From a bacterium (GTDB lineage: Bacteria > Actinomycetota > Acidimicrobiia > Spongiisociales > UBA5794), in contig JAAELU010000050.1 in NCBI GenBank assembly GCA_024226255.1, forward strand, positions 1 to 36,525: a DNA stretch of 36,525 nucleotides, written 5' to 3'. Numbering within the stretch: the first letter of the stretch is position 1; each line of letters starts with the position of its first letter. The translations under genes and the position numbers were made by a program. This document shows positions 16,303 to 25,017 of the stretch, piece after piece. Below the pieces are notes generated by a model. It had not been told where the DNA came from, did no database searches, and worked only from the letters and a program-made list of their open reading frames with translations.

Positions 16303-16308
16303 TGCCCG

Positions 16309-17046
16309 GTGAACGATGTGGCAATCCAGCCGAATGCGGTGAGTCTCGCCTCGGTTGCGGCCATCGTGTTCGACAAGGACGGCACTCTCATCAATCTCCA
16401 CGCCCGGTGGGCTCCTTGGATAGGTGGCGTCTGTCGGTCGCTGGCAACCGCGTGTGGCGATCTTTCTGCTGTGGGAGATCTCGAGGAAGCCCTCGGCGTC
16501 ATCGGCGATCGGTTGATTGCAGACAGTCCGGCCGCTGTGATGACTGGATCGCAGATTCACCAGGTCGCCGTTGATCTGATGGTAAGTCGTAGTCACGACC
16601 GCCGTGCAGTTGCCGGCTACGTCGCGACTGCCTTTCGTTCGAGCCCTGTCGGTGAGTTGATCCCTCTCGGCGACGTTGCCGGCGCCATGAGGAAGCTTCG
16701 AGAACGCGGAATCAAACTCGCCATCGCCACATCTGACGATCGGGCCAATACCCTCGAAGAGCTCGCCGAGTTGGGTGTTCTCCAATACATCGAGGCGATT
16801 CGGTGTGGCGACGACCCGGGGCCGATCAAGCCAGACCCTGAAGTGCTCTTCGTGTTGGCGGCAGACCTCGGCGTCATGCCGGGCCGTATGGTCTTCGTCG
16901 GCGATAGCCTGCATGACTTGGCTACCGCCGCCGCGGCCGGAATCCCTTTTGTCGGGGTGTTGGGCGGCTCATCTGATCGCGGCGAGCTAGAGGCTGATGC
17001 TCAGCACCTGATCGCCGATATCGGCGAGCTGCTTGCCGTCTCCTAG
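16309..17046 (+). CDS. HAD-family phosphatase (phosphoglycolate phosphatase-like)
   Basis: This 245-residue Mg-dependent hydrolase has HAD motif I FDKDGTLINLH (nucleophile Asp 22 and Asp 24), motif II ATSDD (Thr 141), motif III Lys 174 (GPIKPDP) and motif IV VGDSLHD (198-203). A ~100-residue helical cap lies between motifs I and II, as in subfamily IA enzymes acting on small phosphate esters. The substrate cannot be predicted. GTG at 16309 is chosen because of the adjacent -10 box and the position of motif I. Its TAG stop shares CTAG with the convergent LVIVD gene. Confidence 0.87.
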   Translation: MNDVAIQPNAVSLASVAAIVFDKDGTLINLHARWAPWIGGVCRSLATACGDLSAVGDLEEALGVIGDRLIADSPAAVMTGSQIHQVAVDLMVSRSHDRRAVAGYVATAFRSSPVGELIPLGDVAGAMRKLRERGIKLAIATSDDRANTLEELAELGVLQYIEAIRCGDDPGPIKPDPEVLFVLAADLGVMPGRMVFVGDSLHDLATAAAAGIPFVGVLGGSSDRGELEADAQHLIADIGELLAVS

Positions 17047-18722
17047 AGCGTGGGGCGCTTGACAGTCTTGCGGAAACCGTCGCTGTCGCCATCGGGATCT
17101 TCATTTAGCCAGGAGGCGTAGCTGGCGCCGCCGGATTCGATGTCCAGTACGCGGAATGCGACCTTGGCCTTGCGGTTGTAGCGCACGATCTTCGTCTTGC
17201 AGCGCCCCAACGGTCCGGTTACGCAGCTCTTCACGTTGCCGCTGGACCACCGAACCGTGACTGTGGCTCCCTCGACGGGATCACCGGAGGAATCGTGCAC
17301 CTCGACCTTGCCGACGGCCTTCCACTTCTCGGTGCCCTTGGCCCGAGAGGCGGAGTCGAGGTCGCCCACATGGACCGACCCGGCCTCGCCCTCGTATCCG
17401 ACCACGAACAAACCCCGGTCGATCGTTGAGATGGCCACGATGTTGCTGTTGTAGAACGGGTAGATGCTCCAGGCTCCGTCAAATGATGCGCTGTTGCTCT
17501 CGGGGTGGGTGTCGAAGTAGGCAACTTCCTTCATGACCCCAAGGTGGAGTCGATCGACTGAGAGAATTCGCAGTCCGGCTTTGTAGTTGGCCTGGTAGCT
17601 GCGGCCGTTGTGGATGTATTGGTTGTGATCGATGGCCGGAGTAGCCCCGCTGTGGGTGAAGTCGACGGAGGGTCGGTCGAGGTCCGAAACGTCCCAGACA
17701 AACGTCCGGGTGTTGCCGGCGCCCGATAGCTCGTCGAGTTCGTCGTCTGCAACGAAGTACACCTGGTCGTCAGTAAGCCAGCCTTGATGGGCGTAGCCCG
17801 ATCCAACGTAGCCGGTGCGGGAGAGCTGCTGCGGATCGGCCTTGTTGCTCACGTCCACGATCGTGAGAGTGTCCTCGTTGGAAGCGAAACAGATTTCGGA
17901 TCCCTGGTGATCGGTATCAGGTCCGCTGTAGACGACGCATTGGACGTCGTGGGTGTATCCATCGGCGGAGAAGCATCCGGCCGAGACCGGAGCAACCGGA
18001 TTCGCCAGGTTGACCATGTGGAGTCCGCCGGCGCAGTTGTTGGTGCCGGCCGCATATGCAAAGCCGGTGTCCTCGTTGATCATCAGATTGTGAGTTGTCG
18101 AGAAGGCGCCAAGCCAGGCAGTCTCTTCGAAGACATGGGGGCGGTTCTTCTCGGGCGCGAGCTGTCGCAGATCGAAGACCTGGAGGCCGCTTCCGCCGGC
18201 CTCGGAAACGATGTAGGCGTAGGAGTCGTACACCTTCAGGTCACGCCACAGGGACGAGACGCTGTGTGACGGCAGCGTGCCGACAACCTCCGGCTCGAGC
18301 GGGTTGGTGATATCCACGAAGGTTATTCCGGTTGTCCGACCCATGATGGCGAAGTCGCGGCCCGTGTCCGGGTCAGTCCATCCCCAGAGATCGTTGCCTT
18401 CACCGCCTCCAAGAGTGGACAACGGCACGAACGAGACCAGGTCGACACCATCACATGGGTAACCGGCGGCCAAGCCCGCTCTGCAAGCCGTGTAGCCAAT
18501 CGCCTCGAGCGAGCGCTGGTGCTCGAGGCGCTCCAGCGCGGCCACCGCGGCCAGCTGAATCTCTGCCTGCGTCTCAGGAACCGGGACCCCCTTGCGCCTC
18601 GCTCGATCATCGTGGTCGGGATGGCCCAGCGCGGCTCCCGCCAGAGAGGTCGCCAATAACGCGGTGGCGCCGATCAATACGAGCGCGCGACGAACACTTG
18701 AAGTGGCATGTGGGTAACTCAC
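17043..18722 (-). CDS. Secreted LVIVD-repeat / choice-of-anchor B protein
   Basis: This 559-residue exported protein has a basic N-terminus, hydrophobic core and Ala/Gly cleavage region (1-33), which form a Sec signal. The bulk is a beta-propeller-like series of repeats of the LVIVD type: ITFVDITNPLEPEVVGTLP, LQVFDLRQLAP, LHMVNLANPVAPVSAGCF and LTIVDVSNKADPQQLSRTG. These end with FVWDVSDLDRPS and the SNIVAISTIDRGLFVVGYE block typical of choice-of-anchor B proteins. A C-terminal ~90-residue domain (VGKVEVHDSSGDPVEGATVT onwards) looks like an Ig-like/CNA-B fold. No wall anchor or C-terminal helix is visible, so it may be released. The start is GTG at 18722. Its biological role is unknown. Confidence 0.82.
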   Translation of the reverse strand: MSYPHATSSVRRALVLIGATALLATSLAGAALGHPDHDDRARRKGVPVPETQAEIQLAAVAALERLEHQRSLEAIGYTACRAGLAAGYPCDGVDLVSFVPLSTLGGGEGNDLWGWTDPDTGRDFAIMGRTTGITFVDITNPLEPEVVGTLPSHSVSSLWRDLKVYDSYAYIVSEAGGSGLQVFDLRQLAPEKNRPHVFEETAWLGAFSTTHNLMINEDTGFAYAAGTNNCAGGLHMVNLANPVAPVSAGCFSADGYTHDVQCVVYSGPDTDHQGSEICFASNEDTLTIVDVSNKADPQQLSRTGYVGSGYAHQGWLTDDQVYFVADDELDELSGAGNTRTFVWDVSDLDRPSVDFTHSGATPAIDHNQYIHNGRSYQANYKAGLRILSVDRLHLGVMKEVAYFDTHPESNSASFDGAWSIYPFYNSNIVAISTIDRGLFVVGYEGEAGSVHVGDLDSASRAKGTEKWKAVGKVEVHDSSGDPVEGATVTVRWSSGNVKSCVTGPLGRCKTKIVRYNRKAKVAFRVLDIESGGASYASWLNEDPDGDSDGFRKTVKRPTL

Positions 18723-18730
18723 GGCAGCTG

Positions 18731-18736
18731 ATGATA
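18731..18736 (-). promoter_or_regulatory. Candidate -10 box of LVIVD protein gene
   Basis: On the minus strand TATCAT stands eight bases before the GTG at 18722. The spacing is slightly long for a leaderless transcript but no ribosome binding site is seen. Confidence 0.35.
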
Positions 18737-18767
18737 GCGAGACACGGGCGGGCGATCGGGCGGTCGC

Positions 18768-19003
18768 TCAGGACCGCTCGTTGGATGCGCTCTCAGCGCT
18801 TCCCGCTTGAAGCAGGAGGCTGCCGGCGAGGACGAACGGTCCGCCCAGGACCGCAGCCACGAACCGCGTGCCACCCACGAGCACGACATATGTGGCGGGT
18901 GACCGCTATGACTCGGCTCGCGAGGAATCGAGTGGACTCGCCGCATGTGTCGTGGTCGGGTTGGTGGCGATGGCGGCGCTGGTGGTGGCGCTGGAACCCT
19001 CAT
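18768..19003 (-). pseudogene. Decayed partial duplicate of the neighbouring membrane protein gene
   Basis: In one minus-strand frame the segment ending at TGA 18768 reads VAAVLGGPFVLAGSLLLQAG then SAES. This parallels VAAPFLIAGILLLQAGVAES near the end of the intact gene at 19081-19482. Upstream the frame is broken by a TAG (near 18907), and the N-terminal half is not recognisable. A repeated box upstream (19051-19080) matches the box before the intact gene, so a unit of box plus gene seems to have been duplicated in tandem and then lost about 165 bases and its reading frame. This fills most of the 358-base gap between 18723 and 19080. Confidence 0.55.
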
Positions 19004-19050
19004 TAGTGCCTTCCGAATCCCGGTTCTATCGTGGTTCGCGGTCAAGGGCA

Positions 19051-19080
19051 CCGGTAGAGCCGAAGGTCCTCGAGGCCCGT
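19051..19080 (-). repeat. Repeated box, copy 1 (upstream of the decayed duplicate)
   Basis: The 30 bases here match 25 of 30 in copy 2, exactly 480 bases further on (core aaggtcc then cgaggcc). On the minus strand it reads AGGACCTTCGGCTCT, an imperfect palindrome resembling operators of DosR/OsdR-type regulators. Weaker similarity extends back to 19026. Confidence 0.55.
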
Positions 19081-19482
19081 CTAGGCAGGCGGTGGGTTCG
19101 AGGTGTGCGGCGGCGGCTGCGGACTTTCGGCGACTCCCGCCTGGAGCAACAGGATTCCGGCTATCAGGAAGGGTGCGGCCACGATCCAGCCTCCTTCCAT
19201 GACCCCCAACCCGCAGGCGGCAGCGAGTGTGATCGTCCCCCCAACCTTCACGTTGTCGATGGCGTAGAGGACACCAAGAACGGCTACCACATACAACGCG
19301 ATCAATACGATCGCAGACGGAGTGAAAGAAGGAGAACGCCCGCTCAGAGCGGCGCCGGCTGCGAAGAGGAACGCGTACAGAAGAATCACTAGTCCTGCTC
19401 CCACTAGGCCGATCGTGAGCCCCCACCTGCGCAGGCGGCGCGATCGACGCTGCTGCTCCACGTGCCTGGGATCACTGGGCAT
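19081..19482 (-). CDS. Small four-helix membrane protein, function unknown
   Basis: This 133-residue protein has a basic N-terminus (QQRRSRRLRRW) and about four hydrophobic segments (roughly 22-44, 56-75, 81-94 and 98-116), then a Pro-rich tail (PQPPPHTSNPPPA). No family is recognised. The start is ATG at 19482, with GGAG nine bases upstream. A longer frame reaching into hypC is a shadow. It lies downstream of hypC on the same strand, 92 bases on, with a repeated box between them that may hold its own promoter. A broken duplicate follows it. Confidence 0.65.
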   Translation of the reverse strand: MPSDPRHVEQQRRSRRLRRWGLTIGLVGAGLVILLYAFLFAAGAALSGRSPSFTPSAIVLIALYVVAVLGVLYAIDNVKVGGTITLAAACGLGVMEGGWIVAAPFLIAGILLLQAGVAESPQPPPHTSNPPPA

Positions 19483-19530
19483 CGGCTCGCTCCGTCGTGA
19501 CACCACCATCGTGGCCCGCCGCTGAACCTG

Positions 19531-19560
19531 CCGATAGTGCCAAAGGTCCCCGAGGCCGGT
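19531..19560 (-). promoter_or_regulatory. Repeated box, copy 2; possible DosR/OsdR-like operator
   Basis: On the minus strand the box contains GGGACCTTTGGCAC, sharing 10 of 14 positions with the mycobacterial DosR core GGGACTTTAGTCCC as I know it. It lies between hypC and the small membrane protein gene, about 50 bases before that gene's ATG. Copy 1 is 480 bases away in the same orientation. The operator role is inference. Confidence 0.4.
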
Positions 19561-19574
19561 GCCGGGTCGGGCTC

Positions 19575-19799
19575 CTACGGATCGATTCCCAACATTCGTA
19601 GCGTGCCCCGGGCGGTATCGGCCGGAACCAGTTTGATGGCGTACCCGGAGTGGGTGATCACGTAGTCGCCAACCGATGCTTCCGGGATCATGACCAGATC
19701 GACATCCTGGGTCGTCTCCGCGGTCTCGATGCGGGCTGGGATTGAAGCGCCTGCCGCTTCGCCGATCCAAACGACACGACCGGGAACCGCCACACACAT
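19575..19799 (-). CDS. hypC: Hydrogenase maturation factor HypC/HupF
   Basis: This 74-residue chaperone helps carry the Fe(CN)2CO moiety to the hydrogenase large subunit precursor together with HypD. The N-terminal MCVAVPGRV motif, with the essential Cys 2, is intact. The later DLVMIPEASVGDYVITHSGYAIK matches the family OB-like barrel (V.VGDYVLVH.G.A). It starts two bases after the hypA stop and is the last gene of the hydrogenase operon. HypB, HypD, HypE and HypF, which are also required, are not in this window. Confidence 0.92.
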   Translation of the reverse strand: MCVAVPGRVVWIGEAAGASIPARIETAETTQDVDLVMIPEASVGDYVITHSGYAIKLVPADTARGTLRMLGIDP

Positions 19800-19801
19800 G
19801 A

Positions 19802-20062
19802 CTAGGACGCCATCTGAATCGACACAAGAACGATGCCCAGCGCGTTCGGGTCGATCGGATCAGTGGATTCGTCGATGGTGATTGCGGGCAGGTGACCCCA
19901 GCGAGCAACCGCCTGCTCTTGGACACCATGACGCAGCGAGTCGGCCGGCACGCCGCACAGCGCACCGATACGGAACGTAAGCCGCTTGATTTTGCGGGGA
20001 GAGCCTGAAGCCTCCGACTCGGCCTTGCTAACCAGATCGCTCACCAGGCGGCTCTCATGCAT
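19802..20062 (-). CDS. hypA: HypA-like nickel metallochaperone lacking the zinc domain
   Basis: This 86-residue protein begins MHES, giving the nickel-binding MHE motif of HypA. IKRLTFRIGALCGVPADSLRHG fits the normal HypA beta strand and following helix. Standard HypA is about 113 residues and has two CxxC pairs forming a zinc-binding loop. Here that region is missing: the sequence goes from WGHLPAITIDESTD directly to ALGIVLVSIQMAS, which looks like the final strand. The only Cys is in GALCG. The frame is intact, overlaps the protease gene by eight bases and is followed two bases later by hypC, so it appears to be maintained. It may be a zinc-free nickel chaperone or may have lost function. 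Confidence 0.8.
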   Translation of the reverse strand: MHESRLVSDLVSKAESEASGSPRKIKRLTFRIGALCGVPADSLRHGVQEQAVARWGHLPAITIDESTDPIDPNALGIVLVSIQMAS

Positions 20063-20477
20063 TGTCGATCTCCTTCGCGACCGTTTCGATCGCGGCGACT
20101 ACCTCGGGGGTGAGGTCGGTGCCTGTGGCGAAACTGCCCGCTTCGATCCCATACACAGCCAACTTCGGTGGCAGCCGGTCGAGGCGCCGGGCCAGTTCGA
20201 GGGTCTCCGCCACCCCGATAGCATGGGTCGAGGCGAACGTTCCTGTCGGCAGCGGGCGAGTTCGCGGATCGAATCGATGGATCGTGCCTGCAGGGGAGTT
20301 GGAATGCGTCGCATCGACGATGATGACGTCATCGGCTCCTTCCCAAAGGTCCATGAGCTCGTAGCTGCCAGTCATGTTCTGATGGGTCGTGGCTGTCTGC
20401 ACCCGATTCGCCACCTCGAGGCCGGCCGCGTCGTCACAACGAAACGGATGACCGAGTCCGATTACTAGCCGCGTCAT
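20055..20477 (-). CDS. Hydrogenase maturation protease (HyaD/HybD/HycI family)
   Basis: This 140-residue endopeptidase removes the C-terminal tail of the hydrogenase large subunit after nickel insertion. LVIGLGHPFRCDDAAGLEVA at about 4-23 matches the family G-GNP-RGDDG-G start and includes the nickel-sensing Asp. VIIVDATHSNSPAG gives the second Asp, and STHAIG the conserved His. The start is ATG at 20477, seven bases beyond the large-subunit stop. Overlap with hypA is eight bases. The presence of this gene fits the large subunit, which still encodes a short tail after its final CxxC...H motif. Confidence 0.88.
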   Translation of the reverse strand: MTRLVIGLGHPFRCDDAAGLEVANRVQTATTHQNMTGSYELMDLWEGADDVIIVDATHSNSPAGTIHRFDPRTRPLPTGTFASTHAIGVAETLELARRLDRLPPKLAVYGIEAGSFATGTDLTPEVVAAIETVAKEIDNA

Positions 20478-20484
20478 GGAAGGG

Positions 20485-21777
20485 CTATTCCCGCTCGACG
20501 GTGAGGTCGAGGAAGTGAGTTGCGCAGGAGATACAGGGGTCGTAGTTGCGGATCGCCTGTTCGAGCTGCCATTGCAGATCGTCATCTGGCAGTTGCGCCC
20601 TCCCAACGACGTAAGTGCGGAGGTCCTCTTCGATGCTCAGTTGGTTCTGCGACGTGGGTGGAACAATCTGGGCGTCCGTGATCAACCCGTCGTCATCTAC
20701 CGAGTAGCGGTGGTAGAGGAGCCCGCGGGGGGCTTCCGACGCCCCGTGGCCGGTCTTGCCATGCGGCGCCACTTCGAGGAACGGCTCCTCTGGCTGCTCA
20801 TATTGGTCGATGAGCCTGAGTACCTCTTCGCAGGCGAACACCAGCTCGACCGCTCGCACCACGATGCTCTTGAACGGATTGGCACATGTGGGCCCGAGGC
20901 CTGCATCGGCCGCCGCTTTTTTGGCGAGGGGCGTCAGCTGGTCTGAGTTGAGGCTGTAGCGCGCCAACGGTCCAACGTGGTACGAGCCCCTCTCTTTGAC
21001 TCGGGCATGGAGGGCGTTCGACCACTCGACATGCGACTCCTCGAAGTGGTCGGGCCACTCTTCGACCGCGATGTCCAAGCCCCGGTTCGAGATGATGCGG
21101 CCCTCGGCGACCGCGTACTCGTCGGGGTGGCGCATCGCGACGAACTCGTAGTCCCTCTCGAAGTCGGGGAAGTCGAGCCCGGCAGCAAACTGCGTCGTCT
21201 CAATGGCGGCGCCGAGTGCCCATTCGAGCTCAGGCACCAGTGCCTGGAGCTCGGCCTTGGACGGAACGCGGTAGAAGCCGCCAACCTTGATATTGATCGG
21301 GTGGATTTCGCGACCGCCGAGCAGCGTCATCAGGGTGTTGCCGACCTTCTTCAGGCGCAATCCCATCTGTACTGCGTCGGGATGGTCGGCGGCCATGTCG
21401 ATAGCACTCTGATATCCCAGGAAGTCGGGGGCATGCAGGAAGAATACGTGGAGGCCATGGCTCTCGATCCACTCGCCGCAGTAGATCATCCGGCGCAGTG
21501 CCTTGAGCTGATCACCGAGTTCTACGTCGCTTGCATGCTCCATGGCGTTGCACGAACTCGTTTGATATGCGATTGGGCAGATGCCGCAGATGCGGGCGGT
21601 GATGTCGGGCACCTCCCAGAACTTGCGTCCACGCAGGAAGGCTTCAAAGAACCTCGGTGGTTCAAAGATCTTGAATTGGAGGTCGAGTACCTCGTCGCCC
21701 CGTAGCTTGAGGTACATGGCGCCTTCGCCCTCAACGCGGGCCAGATAGTCGACTGCGATTTCCCGATCAGTGCTCAT
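20485..21777 (-). CDS. hyhL: [NiFe] hydrogenase group 3b large (alpha) subunit
   Basis: This 430-residue catalytic subunit carries the NiFe(CN)2CO centre. The N-terminal RVEGEG and RICGICP (Cys 64 and Cys 67) and the C-terminal DPCISCATH (Cys 415 and Cys 418, His 421) supply all four nickel-ligating cysteines. A nine-residue tail after the His should be cut off by the adjacent protease. Size and motifs match the NAD(P)-linked bidirectional group 3b enzymes (sulfhydrogenase/Hyh type) of the cytoplasm. The ATG at 21777 overlaps the small-subunit gene by 11 bases, and the in-frame extension to 21834 is not needed. Operon order B-CNB-G-S-L supports the 3b call. Enzymes of this type oxidise H2 or release it as an electron valve at low oxygen. 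Confidence 0.93.
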   Translation of the reverse strand: MSTDREIAVDYLARVEGEGAMYLKLRGDEVLDLQFKIFEPPRFFEAFLRGRKFWEVPDITARICGICPIAYQTSSCNAMEHASDVELGDQLKALRRMIYCGEWIESHGLHVFFLHAPDFLGYQSAIDMAADHPDAVQMGLRLKKVGNTLMTLLGGREIHPINIKVGGFYRVPSKAELQALVPELEWALGAAIETTQFAAGLDFPDFERDYEFVAMRHPDEYAVAEGRIISNRGLDIAVEEWPDHFEESHVEWSNALHARVKERGSYHVGPLARYSLNSDQLTPLAKKAAADAGLGPTCANPFKSIVVRAVELVFACEEVLRLIDQYEQPEEPFLEVAPHGKTGHGASEAPRGLLYHRYSVDDDGLITDAQIVPPTSQNQLSIEEDLRTYVVGRAQLPDDDLQWQLEQAIRNYDPCISCATHFLDLTVERE

Positions 21778-22540
21778 ATACCTCACTGGCTTCCCTGAAC
21801 TCGGGGGCGTACCCGTTGAACGTGCGTAGTGCACGAACCAGATCGTCGTCTGCCACTCCGAGGTCCTGCCACCAGGATCCGAGAGACGCCATGTTCACTG
21901 TCTCTGCCGGCCCGTAACAGCCGTAGCAGCCGCGGTTGTACGCCGGACACAATGCTCCACACCCGGCATGAGTTACCGGACCCAGACACGGCATGCCTTG
22001 CCCGACCATCACACAAGCGGTACCCCGCAGCTTGCAGTCGACACATACGCTGTGAGCAGAAATGTTGGGCGTTCGCTTCTGTAGGAACGCGGCGACCACC
22101 TCGAGGAGCTGGTACTTGTTGATCGGACAGCCGCGGAGCTCGTAGTCAACGTCGATGTGGTCCGATATCGGAGTTGAGGTTTCGAGGCTGTCGATGTAAT
22201 CGGGTTCGGCGTAGACAATCGAGATGAAGTCATCGACGTTCGCCCAGTTCTTGAGCGACTGCACTCCGCCCGCCGTAGCGCAAGCTCCGATCGTCACCAC
22301 TGCCTTCGAGACCCCGCGGACCTCATGGATCCTGGCAGCATCGTGCGGCGTGGTAACTGAGCCCTCGACGAGCGAGAGGTCGTACGGTCCCTCGATCTCG
22401 TCACGCGTCGCTTCGGGGAAGTATGCGAGGTCGATAGCGCCGACAACATCGAGCAGCTCGTCCTCACAGTCGAGCAGGCTCAGTTGGCAGCCGTCACAGG
22501 AAGCGAACTTCCAGACAGCGAGTTTGGGACGGTCGGTCAT
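21767..22540 (-). CDS. hyhS: [NiFe] hydrogenase group 3b small (delta) subunit
   Basis: This 257-residue electron-transfer subunit is predicted to bind three Fe-S clusters. CDGCQ (Cys 15 and Cys 18), GACAT and RGCPIN supply the proximal cluster. A Cys-rich second half ([36 protein letters not shown]) supplies the others. There is no Tat signal peptide, as expected for a cytoplasmic group 3 enzyme. The start ATG overlaps the hyhG stop by four bases, and its end overlaps hyhL. It is intact and full length. Confidence 0.93.
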   Translation of the reverse strand: MTDRPKLAVWKFASCDGCQLSLLDCEDELLDVVGAIDLAYFPEATRDEIEGPYDLSLVEGSVTTPHDAARIHEVRGVSKAVVTIGACATAGGVQSLKNWANVDDFISIVYAEPDYIDSLETSTPISDHIDVDYELRGCPINKYQLLEVVAAFLQKRTPNISAHSVCVDCKLRGTACVMVGQGMPCLGPVTHAGCGALCPAYNRGCYGCYGPAETVNMASLGSWWQDLGVADDDLVRALRTFNGYAPEFREASEVYEH

Positions 22541-23388
22541 ACCTCAGCCACTCTCATCCGATTGCGAACTTGGGAATACGGGACGACGGGGCCGTCTTTG
22601 CAAACGAAGTCGGGTCCGTATTGGCAATGTCCGCAGAACCCGATGGCGCACTTCATGTTGCGCTCCAGGCTGACGTAGACATCATCGAAGCCAACACGCC
22701 GGCTCCCCAATTCACGGGCGACTACTTTCATCATGATCTCCGGGCCGCAAACCATGGCGGTGGTCTTCTCAGGGTCGTAGAAGATGCGGGGGAGTAGGTT
22801 TGTCACCAGCCCCACATCGCCGTACCAGCCATCGGCGGCACGGTCGACGGTGACCTCGACTTCGATTTCGAACCGGCTTCTCCACTCCCGCAGTTCGTCT
22901 TCGTAGAGGAGTTCTCCAGGAGAGCGTGTTCCGTAGATCAGCGAGACGTACCCGAATCGGTCGCGGTGGTTGAGGGCGTATTGCACCGTGGAGCGCAGTG
23001 GGGCCAACCCGATGCCGCCGGCGGCAATGACCAGGTCTCTGCCATCAGCTTCTGTGATGGGCCACGAGGTTCCATAGGGTCCTCGGATGCCAACGATGTC
23101 GCCGGGCCCAAGTGCGCAGATGGCCCGGGTCACCGCGCCCACCGCTCGAACGGTGTGCATCAGTTTGCCCTCTTGGCCTCCGGCTATCGAAATCGGAACC
23201 TCCCCGACGCCGAATACGTAGACCATCGTGAACTGGCCGGGGGCATACTCAATACCGGGGCCGCTGGTTGGTTCGAGGGCAAGTGTCATCGTGTCGGGGG
23301 TCTCGCGCCGAATCTCAGTGACGCGGAATGGCTGAGGCAGCATCTCCTCGGCAGACCGGACCGAAATGGGTGTGGCTTCCGTTGTCAT
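22537..23388 (-). CDS. hyhG: Hydrogenase group 3b diaphorase (gamma) subunit, FAD/NAD(P)-binding
   Basis: This 283-residue ferredoxin-NADP reductase-like subunit exchanges electrons with NAD(P)[21 protein letters not shown] near 50-69 is the FAD-binding region and [16 protein letters not shown] the NAD(P)-binding loop. Near the C-terminus [17 protein letters not shown] gives four Cys (C-x4-C-x2-C-x7-C) for a [2Fe-2S] cluster. It overlaps its neighbours on both sides by four bases. Whether NADPH or NADH is preferred is not visible, although most 3b enzymes use NADPH. Confidence 0.92.
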   Translation of the reverse strand: MTTEATPISVRSAEEMLPQPFRVTEIRRETPDTMTLALEPTSGPGIEYAPGQFTMVYVFGVGEVPISIAGGQEGKLMHTVRAVGAVTRAICALGPGDIVGIRGPYGTSWPITEADGRDLVIAAGGIGLAPLRSTVQYALNHRDRFGYVSLIYGTRSPGELLYEDELREWRSRFEIEVEVTVDRAADGWYGDVGLVTNLLPRIFYDPEKTTAMVCGPEIMMKVVARELGSRRVGFDDVYVSLERNMKCAIGFCGHCQYGPDFVCKDGPVVPYSQVRNRMRVAEV

Positions 23389-23846
23389 CGGGCCTCGTGG
23401 TGATAAAGATCGAGCAGCCGTACCCGCGCTCCGGTGAGCCGTCGAATCGCCTCGCGAGCGATGAGCCGCAGGATCTGGTGGGCAAGGCGGAAATCAACCT
23501 CGCACCGCTCGCGGACCTTGACTGCATCGAAAGCGATGAGAGTCGTGTCGGTCAGGGATCGGGCGCGCCATGTCCAGCTGTACGGCGGCAAAGCCCAGCT
23601 GACTCCGAGCAGATCTCCGCTGCCGAGCGTCTGGATCACAACCGGAGGTTTCCCCGGGGTCGTCAGCTCCAGGCCGACCGTGCCTTCTTGGAGGATGTAG
23701 AACGTGTCGGCTACGTCATCCTCTTCGAAGATCACCGCTCCCTTGGAGAATGTCACTTCCGACGCGACCGACTCGAGAAACTCGATCTCGTTGGCGCTCA
23801 GATCGGCCAGTAGGTCGCGGCCGGCCCGCCAGGTGTCCAACTTCAT
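23385..23846 (-). CDS. Cyclic nucleotide-binding domain protein inside the hydrogenase operon
   Basis: This 153-residue protein is a single CRP/CAP-type cNMP-binding beta-barrel: [20 protein letters not shown] at about 33-52, EGTVGLEL, then [14 protein letters not shown] and [17 protein letters not shown]. No helix-turn-helix follows, so it should not bind DNA. The usual PBC arginine of cAMP binders is absent from the ALPPYSWTW stretch, so the ligand is uncertain. The gene overlaps hyhB and hyhG by four bases each and is therefore made with the enzyme. It may be an accessory or regulatory subunit; I believe similar proteins occur in other actinobacterial 3b operons, but that is from memory. 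Confidence 0.85.
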   Translation of the reverse strand: MKLDTWRAGRDLLADLSANEIEFLESVASEVTFSKGAVIFEEDDVADTFYILQEGTVGLELTTPGKPPVVIQTLGSGDLLGVSWALPPYSWTWRARSLTDTTLIAFDAVKVRERCEVDFRLAHQILRLIAREAIRRLTGARVRLLDLYHHEAR

Positions 23847-24961
23847 CCCAGCACCTCCGAATCAGCCCTGATGGCTGCCGTTGTCTTTGTGATATCGATC
23901 CCCACCGGGCACCACGTGATGCAGCGACCGCAGCCAACGCAGCCTGAAGATCCGAACTGGTCCTGCCAGCCGGCGAGCTTGTGGGTCATCCACTGGCGGT
24001 AGCGAGCCTTCGTTGAGGATCGAACCGGCGAGCCGTGTAACGCCGAGAACTCCAGTGAGAAGCATGAGTCCCATCGCCGGCTTCGGGTTGCAGTGGACCC
24101 ATCCAGGCTGGCGACGTCCTCAGTGGTTGAGCAGAAGCAGGTTGGGCACACCAACGTGCAGTTGGTGCAGGCGAGACATACTTCGGCGACATCGTCCCAA
24201 TGAGTGCTCTCCCGACCCGCGTACAGAACCTCTCTCACGGAACTCGTGTTGAGCGTGCGGCCCATGTGCGCCGCCGTGTCGGCAACGATGGCAGCAACAT
24301 GGGCCTGATCCTCGTCAACTGCCGGGCGTCCCGGTAGCGCTGCCAGGACCTTTTGGCCGGCGTCGCTTCCGGCTTCAATGACGAACTCGTGAATTCCTTC
24401 ATCGATGACCTCGGTGACCACCAGGTCGTACCCGGCGTTGCACTCGGGACCCGTCTCCATCGAAACACAGAAACAGGTGCCTCCGGCCACTGCGCAGTTG
24501 ACCGCCACAGTGAAGATCTCTTCACGATTGTGTTGATAGGTGCGGTCGACGTGTCCCGAGCCGAGGAACACCTGGTCCTGGATCTTGATTGCAGCCAGTT
24601 CACAAGCCCTGACGCCTATGAATGCGCGCGGCTGGGATGAGCGTTCCGGCTCGCTGAAGGTGAGGGCGTCGCCGACCTTGCCGATTTCGAACAAGACCGA
24701 CCGTGGCGGAAAGAGGTACTTCTTCCACGACTGCGAACCGACAACGTATCCAAATAGTGCCTCATCGTCGCGGCGCCGAAGCCGGTAGGACCCGCCGTCC
24801 TGTTCGTCGGTCCAGCCGATGGGTAGTTCATCGACCGAGTGCAGCTCGTCATAGACGATGGTCTTGTCGCGTACCGTCGGGCCGATGAGCGTGAAACCCA
24901 TCTTGTTGAGTTCAGCGAAGAGATGCCCGAAAGTCTCTCGTTCTAGGACTTGACCCGTCAT
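23843..24961 (-). CDS. hyhB: Hydrogenase group 3b iron-sulfur (beta) subunit
   Basis: This 372-residue protein carries two 4Fe-4S ferredoxin motifs in the C-terminal third, [16 protein letters not shown] from about 262 and [16 protein letters not shown] from about 341. Its N-terminal part ([30 protein letters not shown]) matches the 4Fe-4S dicluster/HydB family. It probably carries electrons between the hydrogenase core and the flavin subunit. As first gene of the operon, its ATG at 24961 follows a 128-base divergent promoter region with a DosR-like palindrome. A GATACT -10 about 28 bases before the ATG leaves a short leader with a weak GGAAA. Confidence 0.9.
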   Translation of the reverse strand: MTGQVLERETFGHLFAELNKMGFTLIGPTVRDKTIVYDELHSVDELPIGWTDEQDGGSYRLRRRDDEALFGYVVGSQSWKKYLFPPRSVLFEIGKVGDALTFSEPERSSQPRAFIGVRACELAAIKIQDQVFLGSGHVDRTYQHNREEIFTVAVNCAVAGGTCFCVSMETGPECNAGYDLVVTEVIDEGIHEFVIEAGSDAGQKVLAALPGRPAVDEDQAHVAAIVADTAAHMGRTLNTSSVREVLYAGRESTHWDDVAEVCLACTNCTLVCPTCFCSTTEDVASLDGSTATRSRRWDSCFSLEFSALHGSPVRSSTKARYRQWMTHKLAGWQDQFGSSGCVGCGRCITWCPVGIDITKTTAAIRADSEVLG

Positions 24962-24988
24962 GAGCGTTTCCGTGTGGTCATCGAGGCC

Positions 24989-24994
24989 AGTATC
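24989..24994 (-). promoter_or_regulatory. Candidate -10 box of the hydrogenase operon
   Basis: GATACT on the minus strand, 27 bases before the hyhB ATG. The palindrome at 25018-25031 ends 23 bases upstream of it, abutting the -35 region, as for a class II activator site. Confidence 0.35.
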
Positions 24995-25017
24995 TCCGGC
25001 GCCTGGCGGCGCGGGGA

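Noticed and set aside
15836-16324. 162-codon minus-strand frame in the MoxR remnant
   Set aside because: It resembles no family and overlaps the recognisable MoxR C-terminal coding on the plus strand.
19483-19965. N-terminal extension of the small membrane protein up to 294 residues
   Set aside because: The extension lies antisense-free but inside hypC and hypA in another frame, and an ATG with a good ribosome binding site exists at 19482.
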